Shown: positions 54,442 through 63,589, counted from the first letter of the stretch. The stretch is 64,000 bases of DNA from Afipia sp. (GCA_017308575.1 JAFKEQ010000001.1:744001-808000), one strand, 5' to 3'. Program-made: numbers and translations. The notes: generated by a model from the letters alone, not told the origin.

Positions 54442-55407
54442 ATGGCGGTCTATACCGACGTCACCGCCGAAGAACTCGCGGACTTCATCTCTGCTTATGG
54501 AATTGGCGACCTCCTGTCCTACAAGGGCATCGCGGAGGGCGTGGAGAATTCCAATTACCTGCTGCACACCAGCGGCGGCTCTTTCATTCTCACGCTTTAT
54601 GAGAAGCGCGTCGCGAAAAACGATCTGCCGTTTTTCCTCGGGCTGATGGGCCATCTCGCGTCCCACAACATCACCTGTCCGCAGCCGGTGCTAAACAAAA
54701 GCGGCGAAGCGCTGGGCATGCTGGCCGGGCGTCCAGCGGCGATCATCACCTTCCTGGAAGGCATGTGGCCGCGTCGTCCGAGTGCGGCGCATTGTGCCGG
54801 CGTCGGTGCCGCGCTGGCGAAGATGCATCTGGCAGGCGCAGACTTCAAAATGTCGCGGCCTAACGGCCTGTCGGTGAAAGGCTGGCGGCCGCTGTTCGAT
54901 CAGGCCGCCGATCGCGCGAATGACGTCCATCGCGGCTTGCGCGCGCTGCTGAGCGCTGAACTCGATTATCTTGAGACACACTGGCCCGCCGATCTGCCGA
55001 AGGGCGTGATCCACGCCGACCTGTTTCCCGACAATGTGTTTTTTCTCGGCGACAAGCTGTCGGGCCTGATCGACTTCTATTTCGCCTGCAACGACATGTT
55101 CGCCTACGACGTCGCGATCTGTCTCAATGCGTGGTGCTTCGAGATCGACCATTCGTTCAACGTCACCAAGGCGCGTGCGTTTCTGGCCGCCTATGCGCGC
55201 GAGCGCCAGCCCTCGGATGAAGAGCGTCGGGCGCTGCCGCTGCTGGCCCGGGGCGCGGCGATGCGCTTTCTGCTGACGCGGCTGGTGGATTGGCTCAACG
55301 TGCCCCCGGGCGCGCTGGTGAAGCCGAAGGACCCGCTGGAATATGTCCGCAAGCTGCGCTTTCATCAGGGCGTGAGCAGCATCCGCGATTACGGCATCGG
55401 CGATTAA
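54442..55407 (+). CDS. thrB: homoserine kinase (APH-fold type)
   Basis: A 321-residue kinase of the aminoglycoside-phosphotransferase fold, the type of homoserine kinase found in many proteobacteria, unrelated to the GHMP form. The N-terminus is [15 protein letters not shown]. The nucleotide/catalytic segment is [14 protein letters not shown] (HxDxxxxN), followed by [15 protein letters not shown], which holds the Mg-binding Asp. It makes phosphohomoserine for ThrC at 4.4 kb. Confidence 0.94.
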   Translation: MAVYTDVTAEELADFISAYGIGDLLSYKGIAEGVENSNYLLHTSGGSFILTLYEKRVAKNDLPFFLGLMGHLASHNITCPQPVLNKSGEALGMLAGRPAAIITFLEGMWPRRPSAAHCAGVGAALAKMHLAGADFKMSRPNGLSVKGWRPLFDQAADRANDVHRGLRALLSAELDYLETHWPADLPKGVIHADLFPDNVFFLGDKLSGLIDFYFACNDMFAYDVAICLNAWCFEIDHSFNVTKARAFLAAYARERQPSDEERRALPLLARGAAMRFLLTRLVDWLNVPPGALVKPKDPLEYVRKLRFHQGVSSIRDYGIGD

Positions 55408-55418
55408 GGACCGTCCGC

Positions 55419-55868
55419 GTGAACGACGCAAAACTTCCGCATGTGACGATCTTCACGGACGGCGCCTGCTCCGGAAATCCGGGGCCGGGCGGCTGGGGCG
55501 CGATTTTGCGTTTCGGCGATGTCGAGAAGGAATTGAAGGGCGGCGAAAATCCGTCGACCAACAACCGGATGGAATTGATGGCCGCGATATCGGCGCTGGA
55601 AGCGCTGAAGCGGCCGGCGTCGGTCGATCTCACCACCGACAGCCAGTATGTCCGTCAGGGCATCACGAGTTGGATTCACAACTGGAAGCGCAACGGCTGG
55701 AAGACCGCCGACAAGAAGCCGGTGAAGAATGCCGATCTGTGGCAGCGGCTGGATGCGGCGCTGAAAGCGCATGATGTGCGCTGGCACTGGATCAAGGGCC
55801 ATGCCGGTCACGCCGAGAACGAGCGCGCCGATCAACTGGCGCGCGATGGGCTGGCGGAGAACAGGTAG
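55419..55868 (+). CDS. rnhA: ribonuclease HI
   Basis: A 149-residue RNase HI that cuts the RNA strand of RNA-DNA hybrids. The four catalytic acids are Asp14 ([12 protein letters not shown]), Glu52 ([10 protein letters not shown]), Asp74 (LTTDSQYV) and Asp138 (NERADQLAR). GTG 55419 is chosen with AAGGA about nine bases upstream and the family start soon after. It is the last gene of the ispH-thrB-rnhA group. Confidence 0.96.
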   Translation: MNDAKLPHVTIFTDGACSGNPGPGGWGAILRFGDVEKELKGGENPSTNNRMELMAAISALEALKRPASVDLTTDSQYVRQGITSWIHNWKRNGWKTADKKPVKNADLWQRLDAALKAHDVRWHWIKGHAGHAENERADQLARDGLAENR

Positions 55869-55875
55869 TTCATAT

Positions 55876-55939
55876 CGTCATGGCGACGAAGCAATCCAGC
55901 GTTTCAAGGATGGATTGCTTCGCTTCGCTCGCAATGACG
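55876..55939. repeat. palindromic repeat (GAAGCAATCCAG/CTGGATTGCTTCG family), shorter copy
   Basis: A 64-base hairpin-forming element: CGTCATGGCGACGAAGCAAT with CCA on the left, TGGATTGCTTCGCTTCGCTC with GCAATGACG on the right. It matches 45298-45383 but lacks about a dozen bases (GAGGAGCGAAAG) from the left arm. It lies between the convergent rnhA and peroxiredoxin genes and may work as a bidirectional transcription end. Confidence 0.75.
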
Positions 55940-55944
55940 GATGA

Positions 55945-56430
55945 TCAAAGCTGTCCCAGCAGCGTGTCGCCGCCGGAGACTTCGACCTTGCTCGGCACAG
56001 CCTCGAGGTTGAGAATCTTCACATTGCCGTCGTCCACCAGCATCGAATAGCGCTTGGAGCGGATGCCGAGGCCGTTGCCGGAGGCGTCCATTTCAAGGCC
56101 GATCGCCTTGGTGAAATCGGCATTGCCGTCGGCGAGGAAAATTGCCTCATCGCGCTGATCGGTGTCGCGTTTCCAGGCGCTCATCACGAACGCGTCGTTC
56201 ACGGACACCACAGCGATGGTGTCGATGCCCTTGTCCTTGAGCGCATAGGCATTCAGGAAAATGCTCGGCATGTGCATCTTGTGGCAGGTGCCGGTATAGG
56301 CGCCGGGCACGGCGAACAGCGCGACCTTCTTGCCCTTGAAAATATCGTCGGTGGTTTTGACCTGGACTCCGTCCGCGGTCATGACGCGAAACTGGGCCGC
56401 GGGTAGCGTATCGCCAACTTTGATGGTCAT
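55945..56430 (-). CDS. peroxiredoxin (Prx5/hybrid type)
   Basis: A 161-residue peroxiredoxin reducing H2O2 or organic peroxides. The peroxidatic cysteine is Cys49 in VPGAYTGTCHKMHMPS; no other cysteine is present, so it is a one-Cys enzyme that needs an external thiol donor. N-terminus MTIKVGDTLPAAQF. ATG 56430 is used; the open frame runs further upstream without a ribosome site. Confidence 0.93.
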   Translation of the reverse strand: MTIKVGDTLPAAQFRVMTADGVQVKTTDDIFKGKKVALFAVPGAYTGTCHKMHMPSIFLNAYALKDKGIDTIAVVSVNDAFVMSAWKRDTDQRDEAIFLADGNADFTKAIGLEMDASGNGLGIRSKRYSMLVDDGNVKILNLEAVPSKVEVSGGDTLLGQL

Positions 56431-56535
56431 CCTTGTTCTCCCTGAGATCGACGGGAGATGTCTTAGCGCGTCTTGCGCAAGGATGGGAACCGGTTTCGCG
56501 CGGAAATGCCGCTTGCGATGCACTCAGGCACCGGG

Positions 56536-57390
56536 TCACTGCAATTTTGTGGTGACTTCGTAGGCGCCGCCGGGCCCCGCAACCGTCAGCTTGAGCGGAG
56601 CGCCGTCGACGCTGGCGCCCGGAGGCACGCCGTCGAGGTCGAAGGCGAAATGCAGCACGCCGCCGGACTCGCGCTTGATCAGCTTGGGCACGGGCAACGC
56701 CCACTCCGCGGTCGGGCCTTCAACGAACAGGTCGACGCCCTTGCCGGGTGTGGTCTTGTCATCCGGCGCGACGACATCGACCAGCACGCGCTTGTCCTCG
56801 CGGTGGACATCGCGGATCGACAGCGGCGTGGCATCGCCGATCTTCGCGGGCTTCGGCACCGTATCGAGCGCAGCGGAGATGGCGCTGTCCTCGGTGCTGG
56901 CCACGCTGCGAAACGCCAGTTCGGTTTCGGCCTCGACCGGAATGCAAAGTTTCTCGCAGACGGCGTAATTGATCGAGGCTCGCAGCGTCACCGGCTTGTC
57001 AGGACTTTTTGCGACAATCCGCAGTGGCAGCAGCACCTGCTTCTGGTATCCGAATGACGTGCCGCCAGCGCCGTCGGCGAACTTTGCCGGCGCGGGCCAC
57101 AGAATCGTGACGGTGTCGACGTTCTCGGATTTGCTGAAGTCGATCCGCGGCGGCACGCCGGAATCGCCTGGCGTGCGCCAGTAGGTTTTCCAGCCGGGCT
57201 CCAGTTGGAATCCGATGCCGCCGAGCAGCACATTGCCGCTGCGCGAGCCTGCGATCAGCCGCACCGCCGAATAGGTGTCCCTGATCCACGGTGATGAATC
57301 CTGCGCGCGCGCCTGACCGGACAAAAGACTGGCGGCCATCGCAAGGGCAAAGCCGGAGGCCGAACGAACGGGAACTATCAATGTCATCAA
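56536..57390 (-). CDS. periplasmic DsbD N-terminal-like domain protein
   Basis: A 284-residue exported protein (signal peptide ending near SGQARA). It matches the thiol:disulfide interchange DsbD N-terminal-like domain family without the membrane part: GIGFQLEPGWKTYWRTPGDSGVPP, then VTLRASINYAVCEKLCIPVEAE with the redox cysteine pair CEKLC. It could move electrons in the periplasm or bind a cytochrome-maturation partner. Start ATG 57390 or 57387. Divergent from yqgE. Confidence 0.82.
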   Translation of the reverse strand: MMTLIVPVRSASGFALAMAASLLSGQARAQDSSPWIRDTYSAVRLIAGSRSGNVLLGGIGFQLEPGWKTYWRTPGDSGVPPRIDFSKSENVDTVTILWPAPAKFADGAGGTSFGYQKQVLLPLRIVAKSPDKPVTLRASINYAVCEKLCIPVEAETELAFRSVASTEDSAISAALDTVPKPAKIGDATPLSIRDVHREDKRVLVDVVAPDDKTTPGKGVDLFVEGPTAEWALPVPKLIKRESGGVLHFAFDLDGVPPGASVDGAPLKLTVAGPGGAYEVTTKLQ

Positions 57391-57543
57391 ACGTCCTTAC
57401 AGGGAGATCGTTTAGCGAACTATTGAATTGACCGTGATCCGGTCTTTTTCGCGACCAAGCGTCGCTTGTCGCAGGTTCGACGCTTGATTGACAGAACTTG
57501 CGGCCAATATCAGGATGATCAACAGCACAAGAGTCGCTTGCGA

Positions 57544-58215
57544 ATGAAGACACCACGCAAAAAGACCGAAAAGCTTACGGCCGCAGCACAGGTCCACGCG
57601 TCCGGAATCGACCTATCCGAAGGCGATGCGTCGGGCGCAGGCTATCTCGATGGCCAGCTTTTGATCGCCATGCCGGTCATGGACGACGAGCGCTTCGCCC
57701 GTTCAGTGATTTATCTGTGCGCCCATTCATCCGAGGGCGCGATGGGCATCATCGTGAACCGGCCCGCAGGCAGCATCGATTTTCCTGAACTTCTGGTCCA
57801 ACTCGACATCATCAACGAGGCCGACCAGATCAAGCTGCCGGGCGGCGCGGAAGACATGAAGGTCATGAAAGGCGGTCCGGTCGATACCGGTCGTGGCTTC
57901 GTGCTGCATTCGAGCGATTTCTTCATCGAGGACGCGACGCTGTCGATCGACGACGGCATCTGCCTCACCGCGACGCTCGACATTCTCAAGGCGATCGCGG
58001 CAGGCAGTGGTCCCAAACACGCGATCCTGGCATTGGGTTATGCCGGCTGGGCGCCGGGCCAGCTTGAGAGCGAAATCCAGCACAACGGCTGGCTGCATTG
58101 TCCTGCGGATGCCGATCTGGTGTTCGGCCGCGACGCCGAGGACAAGTACCAGCGTGCGCTGAACAAGATCGGCATCGATCTGGCCATGCTGTCGAACGAC
58201 GCCGGTCACGCTTAA
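57544..58215 (+). CDS. YqgE/AlgH family protein
   Basis: A 223-residue protein of the UPF0301 (YqgE/AlgH) family of unknown biochemical role. Characteristic segments are [50 protein letters not shown], and the C-terminal [18 protein letters not shown] 57544 is preferred; the open frame extends to 57466. An N-terminal Lys/Thr-rich extension of about 30 residues precedes the domain. Confidence 0.88.
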   Translation: MKTPRKKTEKLTAAAQVHASGIDLSEGDASGAGYLDGQLLIAMPVMDDERFARSVIYLCAHSSEGAMGIIVNRPAGSIDFPELLVQLDIINEADQIKLPGGAEDMKVMKGGPVDTGRGFVLHSSDFFIEDATLSIDDGICLTATLDILKAIAAGSGPKHAILALGYAGWAPGQLESEIQHNGWLHCPADADLVFGRDAEDKYQRALNKIGIDLAMLSNDAGHA

Positions 58216-58249
58216 AACTTGCTTCTGCAGCTTTCTAAAATCGTTGAAG

Positions 58250-58365
58250 CCTCATGGTGAGGAGCGTCGCTCTTGCGACGCGTCTCGAACCATGGGGCAT
58301 TTTAAAGAAAGTCCTCGCTGTTCATCCTTCGAGACGCGCGCAAAGGCGAGCTCCTCAGGATGAGG
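58250..58365. repeat. palindromic repeat (CCTCATGGTGAGGAGCG family)
   Basis: A 116-base element. The left part holds CCTCATGGTGAGG and the hairpin GCGTCGC-TCTT-GCGACGC; the right end CTCCTCAGGATGAGG closes the outer arm. A close copy lies at 63590-63688, in which the hairpin is GCGCCGC-TCTT-GCGGCGC. It lies between the convergent yqgE and GGDEF/EAL genes. Confidence 0.75.
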
Positions 58366-58374
58366 ATCGAACGC

Positions 58375-61332
58375 TTAAGCCGTTTCCGGTCCGGGCACCG
58401 CAGCCGGTGCGGGCGTTGCGGAGGGCTTGGTGAGATTGCGGATGCTCTGCCGGCGGTTGCGCGGCTGCGGCACCTTCTCTCCGGTCAGCAGGCGCAGCGT
58501 GGCGTCGGCGTCCATCGGCTCGCCGAAGGCGAAGCCCTGCGCATATTCGCAGCCGAGCTGGAACAGTTCGATAGCATCGGAATCCGTTTCCGCGCCCTCG
58601 GCCACCACTTCCATGTGAAGATCGTGAGCCAGCGCCACGATCGACTTGAGCAGCACGGGCCGCGCGCCGCTGCCGCTGGCGCGCACGAAGGACTGATCGA
58701 TCTTGATGGTGTCGAACGGGAAGCGCTGCAGGTAGGCCAGCGACGAATGCCCGGTGCCGAAATCGTCGAGCGAGAGGCCGACACCCAGTTCCTTGATCCG
58801 GTGCAGCATCTGCGCCGCATGCTCGGGATTTTCCATCACCAGCGACTCGGTCAGCTCCAGCTTGAGCGAGCCGCGCGCCACTGCCGAACGTGACATCACG
58901 CCGCGTATATCATGGATCAGGTCGTGGCGCAGCAGCTGGCGCGAGGAGACGTTGACGCTGGCGAAGATCGGTTCGCGCGAGCGCACCGTGCGCTGCCAGA
59001 TAGCCAGCTGCTTGGCGGTGGTGTCCATCACGAACAAGCCAAGCTCGACGATCAGGCCGATCTCTTCGGCGATGGAGATGAATTCCGTCGGCGACATGCG
59101 GCCGAGTTTGGGATGATCCCAGCGGGCCAGCGCCTCGAAGCCAGCGATGGTGCGATCTTCCAGCCGCACGATGGGTTGGTAAAGGATGGTGATTTCCTCG
59201 CGCTCGATGGCGCGGCGCAGTTCGGCTTCGAGCGCGAGCCTGTCGGTTTTGCGCGAGCGCATTGCCGGTTTGTAGACGTCGATGCGGTCGCCGCCGATGC
59301 GCTTGGAATGATACATCGCAAGCTCGGCATCCTTGATGATCTCTTCCGTCAGCGGCACTTGCGGGTCGCTGAGAGCGAGGCCGATCGATGCGGTGAGGAA
59401 AATTTCGCGTCCGTCGAACGCGATCGGGGCGCGGATGGTCTTGCGGATGGTTTCGGCGAAGGCCGTGACCCGCGCCGGATCATGCTCCGAGGTCAGGATC
59501 AGGCCGAACTGATCGCCGGCGAGACGCGCCAGCGTGTCCTGCGGCTTGAGAATGCGCGTGAGGCGGCGCGCCAGCGTCAGCAGGATCGAGTCGCCGACGG
59601 CGATGCCGACGGAATCGTTCACCTGTTTGAAGCGGTCGAGGTCGATCACCATGACGGTGGGCCGCAGGTTCGGCGTGGTCTTGGCGAACAGCGCGAGCGA
59701 GGTGAGGCGGTCGATGAAAAGCTGGCGGTTCGGCAGGCCGGTGAGATTGTCATGCACCGAATCGTGCAGCAGCCGCTCTTCGGAATTCTTGGTGTCGGTC
59801 ACGTCGGTCAGCGTGCCGACCACGCGCGAAACTTCGCCGTCGGAGCCGACAACGGGGCGCGCCTTCAGCGCGAACCACATGAAATGACCGTCCGGCGTGC
59901 GCAGCCGGAAGTCCTGCACCAGGCGTCCGCGGCGCTGATCGAGCACGCTGTCGAGCGCGGCACGGAAGCGGTCCTGATCCAGCGGATGCAGCACTTCCAG
60001 CCACTTCGCGGCGGGACCCTCGAGCGTACCGCGCTTGAGGCCGAGCAGGCCTTCGGTCTCGGGGCTGGTGAAGACCTTGTCGGCGGAGACGTCCCAGTCC
60101 CAGATCAAATCACCCGAGCCCGTGAGCGCCAGCGCGCGGCGCTCCACGTCGGAGACGACGCCGTTGGTGGCGCCGCCGCCCGCGAAAGCGTGCTGCATCA
60201 CCGTGAAGCCGATCAGCATCACGATCAGCACGAGGCCGCCGAGCAGCGCCGGGCCGACGATGTCGTTGGTGACGCCGCCCGCGATGGTCATGCCCGCCGC
60301 GACCACCCAAACCACCAGCAGGAACCATGTCGGGATCAGCAGCACCGCGCGGTCGAAGCCATGAGTCGAGAGATAGACGATCAGCGCGAAGCCGAACACG
60401 GCGATCAACGCCAGCGAGATGCGCGCGATGCCGGAGGCGACGGCGGGATCGAACAGCGCCAGCGCCACCAGCGCGCCGAGGAACACCAGCCAGCCCATGG
60501 TGATGTGCGAGTAACGCACATGCCAGCGAGAGAGGTTGAGATAGGCGAACAGGAACACCAGCAGGGTCGCCGCCAGCATGGCCTCGCCGGACGCGCGCCA
60601 CACGCGCTCGGCTCCCGCCGACATGTCGAACACTTTGCCCCAGAATCCGAAGTCGACACCGATATAGACCAGCACCGCCCAGGCCAGCGCCGCGGCTGCC
60701 GGGAACATGATGCTGCCCTTGACCACGAACAGGATGGTCAGCACCAGCGCGAGAAGGCCGGAGATGCCGATGACGATACCCTGATAGAGCGTGAAGGAGT
60801 TGACCTTGTCCTTGTAGGCTTCCGGTTCCCACAGATAGAGCTGCGGAATCTTGTCGGTGCGCAATTCGGCGACGAAGGTGATCACCGCGCCGGGATCCAG
60901 CGTGATGCGGAAGATGTCGGCGGTCGCGCTGTCCTGATGCTCGGGCCGGTCGCCGGTGGACGGCGTGATCGACGCGATGCGCGAAAGGCCAAGGTCCGGC
61001 CAGAACAGGCCTGACGACACGATGCGGTAATGCGGAACCACGATCAGGCGATCGAGCTGATCGTCGGTGTTGTTGGTCAGCGCGAACACAACCCAGTTCT
61101 GACCGCCTTCGCGCGCGCGCACCTCGATGCGGCGGACGATGCCGTCGGTTCCCGGCGCGGTAGAGACCTGAATGCGGTCGGTGTCGCTCTTCTGGAATTC
61201 GAGCACGCCGGTGAGATCGATCGCGGGCGCGTCGCTGCGCACGCTGATCGCATCGAGCGCGAACGCGGGTTGGGTTATCGCAAGAAGGACGAAGCTCGCA
61301 GCCAGCAGTGCGAAGCGTCGGATCGAGCGCAA
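58375..61332 (-). CDS. membrane GGDEF/EAL c-di-GMP signalling protein
   Basis: A 985-residue protein. Signal peptide (residues 1-25), an extracytoplasmic sensory region to about 185, then about seven membrane helices (about 186-395), a PAS domain (DLIWDWDVSADKVF and later VVGTLTDVTDTK), a GGDEF domain whose signature is degenerate AGDQF (605-609), and an EAL domain with EAL at 733-735, DDFGTGHSSLAYL, KIDQSFV and VVAEGAET. The EAL side looks complete, so c-di-GMP phosphodiesterase activity is likely, while cyclase activity is doubtful. The layout resembles 7TM-DISM sensors. The signal it reads is unknown. Confidence 0.9.
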   Translation of the reverse strand: MRSIRRFALLAASFVLLAITQPAFALDAISVRSDAPAIDLTGVLEFQKSDTDRIQVSTAPGTDGIVRRIEVRAREGGQNWVVFALTNNTDDQLDRLIVVPHYRIVSSGLFWPDLGLSRIASITPSTGDRPEHQDSATADIFRITLDPGAVITFVAELRTDKIPQLYLWEPEAYKDKVNSFTLYQGIVIGISGLLALVLTILFVVKGSIMFPAAAALAWAVLVYIGVDFGFWGKVFDMSAGAERVWRASGEAMLAATLLVFLFAYLNLSRWHVRYSHITMGWLVFLGALVALALFDPAVASGIARISLALIAVFGFALIVYLSTHGFDRAVLLIPTWFLLVVWVVAAGMTIAGGVTNDIVGPALLGGLVLIVMLIGFTVMQHAFAGGGATNGVVSDVERRALALTGSGDLIWDWDVSADKVFTSPETEGLLGLKRGTLEGPAAKWLEVLHPLDQDRFRAALDSVLDQRRGRLVQDFRLRTPDGHFMWFALKARPVVGSDGEVSRVVGTLTDVTDTKNSEERLLHDSVHDNLTGLPNRQLFIDRLTSLALFAKTTPNLRPTVMVIDLDRFKQVNDSVGIAVGDSILLTLARRLTRILKPQDTLARLAGDQFGLILTSEHDPARVTAFAETIRKTIRAPIAFDGREIFLTASIGLALSDPQVPLTEEIIKDAELAMYHSKRIGGDRIDVYKPAMRSRKTDRLALEAELRRAIEREEITILYQPIVRLEDRTIAGFEALARWDHPKLGRMSPTEFISIAEEIGLIVELGLFVMDTTAKQLAIWQRTVRSREPIFASVNVSSRQLLRHDLIHDIRGVMSRSAVARGSLKLELTESLVMENPEHAAQMLHRIKELGVGLSLDDFGTGHSSLAYLQRFPFDTIKIDQSFVRASGSGARPVLLKSIVALAHDLHMEVVAEGAETDSDAIELFQLGCEYAQGFAFGEPMDADATLRLLTGEKVPQPRNRRQSIRNLTKPSATPAPAAVPGPETA

Positions 61333-61442
61333 AGTCAGCTCTCCGCGTTAGATCCGGCGAGGCGTGGGGCGCCTGCCGGAAGGAACGCGATAAATGCCAC
61401 AAATATGAAGCAAATCAAAGGGTTTCGAGCAGTTTCCCCGCC

Positions 61443-62441
61443 CTAAACGACGAGCACAATTTTGCCAATATGTTGGCTGGATTCCATGCGCGCGTGCGCT
61501 TTCGCCGCGTCCTTGAGCGGGAATGTGCTGTCCATCAAGGGCTTGACCTTGCCGGCCGCGAGCCAGGGCAGAACCTTTGCCTCAATTGCGCTGACCATGG
61601 CGGCCTTGTCCTCCACCGAGCGGGGGCGAAGCGTCGAGCCGGTGTGATGCAGCCGCTTGACCATCAGCTTGGCGAAATTCGGCGAGGCCTTCGGGCCGCC
61701 GAGGAAGGCGATTTGCACGATGCGGCCTTCCACTGCTGCGGCGTCGTAGTTGCGATCGATGTAGTCGCCGCCGACCATGTCAAGGATCAGGTTCACGCCG
61801 GCGCCATTGGTGAGTTCCTTGGTCTTCGCGACGAAGTCCTCGGTTTTGTAGTTGATGGCGGCATCCGCGCCGAGCTTGAGGCAGGCATCGACCTTGTCCT
61901 GCCCGCCGACCGTGACGAACACTTTCGCGCCATGTGCTTTCGCCATCTGGATCGCGGTGGTTCCGATACCAGACGAGCCGCCATGGACCAGCAGCGTTTC
62001 GCCGGGCTTCAATCCGCCGCGCTCGAACACGTTATGCCAGACGGTCATCAGCGTTTCGGGAATGGCGCCGGCTTCGATCATCGAAAAGCCTTTCGGCACC
62101 GACATCGCGTGCGTTTCATGCGTCAGGCAGTATTCCGCGTAGCCACCACCTGCGACCAGCGACATGACCTGATCGCCGATCTTGCGTGTGGTGACGCCTT
62201 CGCCGAGCGCGACGATTTCGCCCGAGACTTCGAGGCCCGGCAGATCGCTGGCGCCGGGCGGCGGCGGATAGCTGCCGCTGCGCTGCGCGACATCCGGACG
62301 GTTCACGCCTGCGGCCGCGACCTTGATCAGCACCTGATGCGGTCCCGGTGCCGGCACCGGCCGCTGCTCGGGAATGAGAACTTCAGGTCCACCGGGTTTG
62401 CTGATCGCGACGGCGGTCATATGCGTGGGCAGCTTGTCCAT
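61443..62441 (-). CDS. NAD(P)H-quinone oxidoreductase (zinc-independent, QOR/PIG3 type)
   Basis: A 332-residue medium-chain dehydrogenase. N-terminus MDKLPTHMTAVAISKPGGPE; the catalytic-domain loop lacks zinc-ligand cysteines. The nucleotide-binding Rossmann motif is LLVHGGSSGIGTTAIQMAKAHG, followed by GADAAINYKTEDF and LDMVGGDYIDRN. Related proteins reduce quinones with NADPH. The gene lies 110 bases past the GGDEF/EAL gene on the same strand. Confidence 0.92.
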   Translation of the reverse strand: MDKLPTHMTAVAISKPGGPEVLIPEQRPVPAPGPHQVLIKVAAAGVNRPDVAQRSGSYPPPPGASDLPGLEVSGEIVALGEGVTTRKIGDQVMSLVAGGGYAEYCLTHETHAMSVPKGFSMIEAGAIPETLMTVWHNVFERGGLKPGETLLVHGGSSGIGTTAIQMAKAHGAKVFVTVGGQDKVDACLKLGADAAINYKTEDFVAKTKELTNGAGVNLILDMVGGDYIDRNYDAAAVEGRIVQIAFLGGPKASPNFAKLMVKRLHHTGSTLRPRSVEDKAAMVSAIEAKVLPWLAAGKVKPLMDSTFPLKDAAKAHARMESSQHIGKIVLVV

Positions 62442-62524
62442 GATGTGTCCTTGCGGCGGCGGGGTTGGCGATAAAAGATGCGGGTGGAACTGAGCTATAA
62501 TCGCCCAAACGACTGGAGGGAAGC

Positions 62525-62719
62525 ATGGCCGCCGAAGACGACGATAACAAGCCGCGAAAGAAGATCAGCCATGAGATGGGACAGGATCTGTCCGCGCTCT
62601 CCGTCGGCGATGTGGAAGAGCGCATCGCTTTGCTCATGGCCGAGATCGAACGGCTGAAGGCGGATGCCGCAAAGAAGCGCGCGAGCCGTGACGCCGCCAA
62701 TGCGTTTTTCAAAACGTAA
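62525..62719 (+). CDS. DUF1192 family small protein
   Basis: A 64-residue acidic/basic protein of the DUF1192 family: MAAEDDDNKPRKKISHEMGQ, then DLSALSVGDVEERIALLMAE and IERLKADAAKKRASRDAANA, ending in FFKT. The second half is a predicted amphipathic helix. A TGGAGGGAAGC ribosome site precedes ATG. Found near rcdA-type genes in alphaproteobacteria; function unknown. Confidence 0.85.
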   Translation: MAAEDDDNKPRKKISHEMGQDLSALSVGDVEERIALLMAEIERLKADAAKKRASRDAANAFFKT

Positions 62720-62833
62720 ATGCGCGCGGAAGAGGCGTGTTCACATCGTTCTCGCGGTTTCGTGAAATGCAAAGGAACCGTAAAGAGAATCGTTAATTTA
62801 CGACGTATTAAGCTTTCGCGTTTATGACTGCAT

Positions 62834-62931
62834 TGTCCTTGTTTGGACACCGAGTGGCTCCTGTCCACTCTGTTTGACGCCTCCCTGTTATCAACTTTCA
62901 AAAGCCGCCGGTTTCCGGCGGCTCTTTTTTT
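62834..62931 (+). ncRNA. candidate trans-acting small RNA with CU-rich loops
   Basis: Three hairpins in about 100 bases. Hairpin 1: TGTCC-TTGTTT-GGACA (62834-62849). Hairpin 2: GAGTGG-CTCCTGT-CCACTC (62852-62870), whose loop contains CTCCT. A single-stranded linker carries CCTCCC (62880-62885). Hairpin 3 is an intrinsic terminator with a U7 tail. CUCCU and CCUCCC can pair with Shine-Dalgarno sequences, as in known alphaproteobacterial sRNA families with CCUCC motifs. No open frame fits. The promoter was not identified, so a leader/attenuator of rcdA is an alternative. Confidence 0.45.
62903..62931 (+). terminator. intrinsic terminator of the small-RNA candidate
   Basis: A perfect nine-base stem AGCCGCCGG/CCGGCGGCT with a TTT loop, then C and seven T. 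It lies 184 bases past the DUF1192 stop and 141 bases before rcdA. The distance from DUF1192 suggests it ends a separate short transcript. Confidence 0.9.
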
Positions 62932-63071
62932 GCGTCCGGTTTCTTTCCGCGCGGCATGCCGCTGGAAACCATATCTCCTCATTGTTACGCGGCGCGGCTG
63001 GACTCCCGGCCGCGGGCGCGCAATGATTTATTCATCATAAAAAAGAAGCGTAATTGCGTGAGGCGTTAACC

Positions 63072-63578
63072 ATGTCCGATCAGGGCGAAGCTGATCTCGT
63101 TCTCTTGAGCGAGAGGATCACTAATTCACCGGCCTTCGGGCTCCTGTTCAGGGAAGGCATGGATCTCGTCGAGGAGACGGCGGCTTATCTGGATGGACCG
63201 GGCCGCACTGAGGCCAAGGCGCTGGAGCGCTCCGTCAGTCTTAGCTACGCCACCGAGAGCATGCGGCTCACCACGCGCCTGATGCAGCTTGCGTCATGGC
63301 TGCTGCTGCATCGCGCGGTCAAAGAAGGCGAGATGACGCTGCATCAGGCCAACCGCGAGAAGACCAAGGTCAAGCTGACGGCGGCCGATCCGGCGCCCGA
63401 GGAGATCATCCTGAAATTGCCGGAACGCTTGCAGGATCTGGTCGCGCGCTCGATGACCTTGCAGGCCAAGGTGCGCCGGCTCGACGTGGCGATCCATGTG
63501 CCGCCGGCGGATCTCGCGCCGATCGGCAATCCGCTGGTGCCGCAGATGAACATGCTGAAGGCGGCGTTCGAGAGATAA
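63072..63578 (+). CDS. rcdA: RcdA/DUF1465 family protein (CtrA degradation adaptor type)
   Basis: A 168-residue protein of the DUF1465 family, whose Caulobacter member RcdA is an adaptor for ClpXP-dependent CtrA degradation. The three-helix-bundle signature includes FREGMDLVEETAAYLDGPGR and YATESMRLTTRLMQLASWLL, then RAVKEGEMTLHQANREK. ATG 63072 follows TTAACC; the frame extends to 63054. Its presence along with trcR points to a standard alphaproteobacterial cell-cycle circuit. Confidence 0.85.
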   Translation: MSDQGEADLVLLSERITNSPAFGLLFREGMDLVEETAAYLDGPGRTEAKALERSVSLSYATESMRLTTRLMQLASWLLLHRAVKEGEMTLHQANREKTKVKLTAADPAPEEIILKLPERLQDLVARSMTLQAKVRRLDVAIHVPPADLAPIGNPLVPQMNMLKAAFER

Positions 63579-63589
63579 GCAAAGATGTT

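Larger units (their letters stand above)
62720..63071. other. intergenic region between DUF1192 gene and rcdA
   Basis: A 352-base interval. It holds the small-RNA candidate at 62834-62931 with a strong terminator. Before it, 62720-62833 is AT-richer than average and could contain promoters, but no consensus pair was convincing. After it, 62932-63071 shows only a short GC-rich stretch and the leader of rcdA (GAGGCGTTAACC just before the ATG). Confidence 0.5.

Noticed and set aside
56457-56535. Possible extra copy of the ATGATCCGGAAAAGTGG-type palindrome before the peroxiredoxin gene
   Set aside because: Only the GGGAACCGGTTTCGCG core is similar; the outer arms do not match.
58912-61014. A 700-codon forward open frame
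   Set aside because: Antisense to the GGDEF/EAL gene; translation is Arg/Gln/Asp-rich and without motifs.
62774-62794. EcfG-like promoter elements GGAAC and CGTT upstream of the sRNA candidate
   Set aside because: The spacing is 12 bases; EcfG promoters need about 16-17.
62793-62811. Possible CtrA box (TTAA...TTAA) near rcdA
   Set aside because: The two TTAA elements are 11 bases apart rather than seven, and the downstream C is missing.
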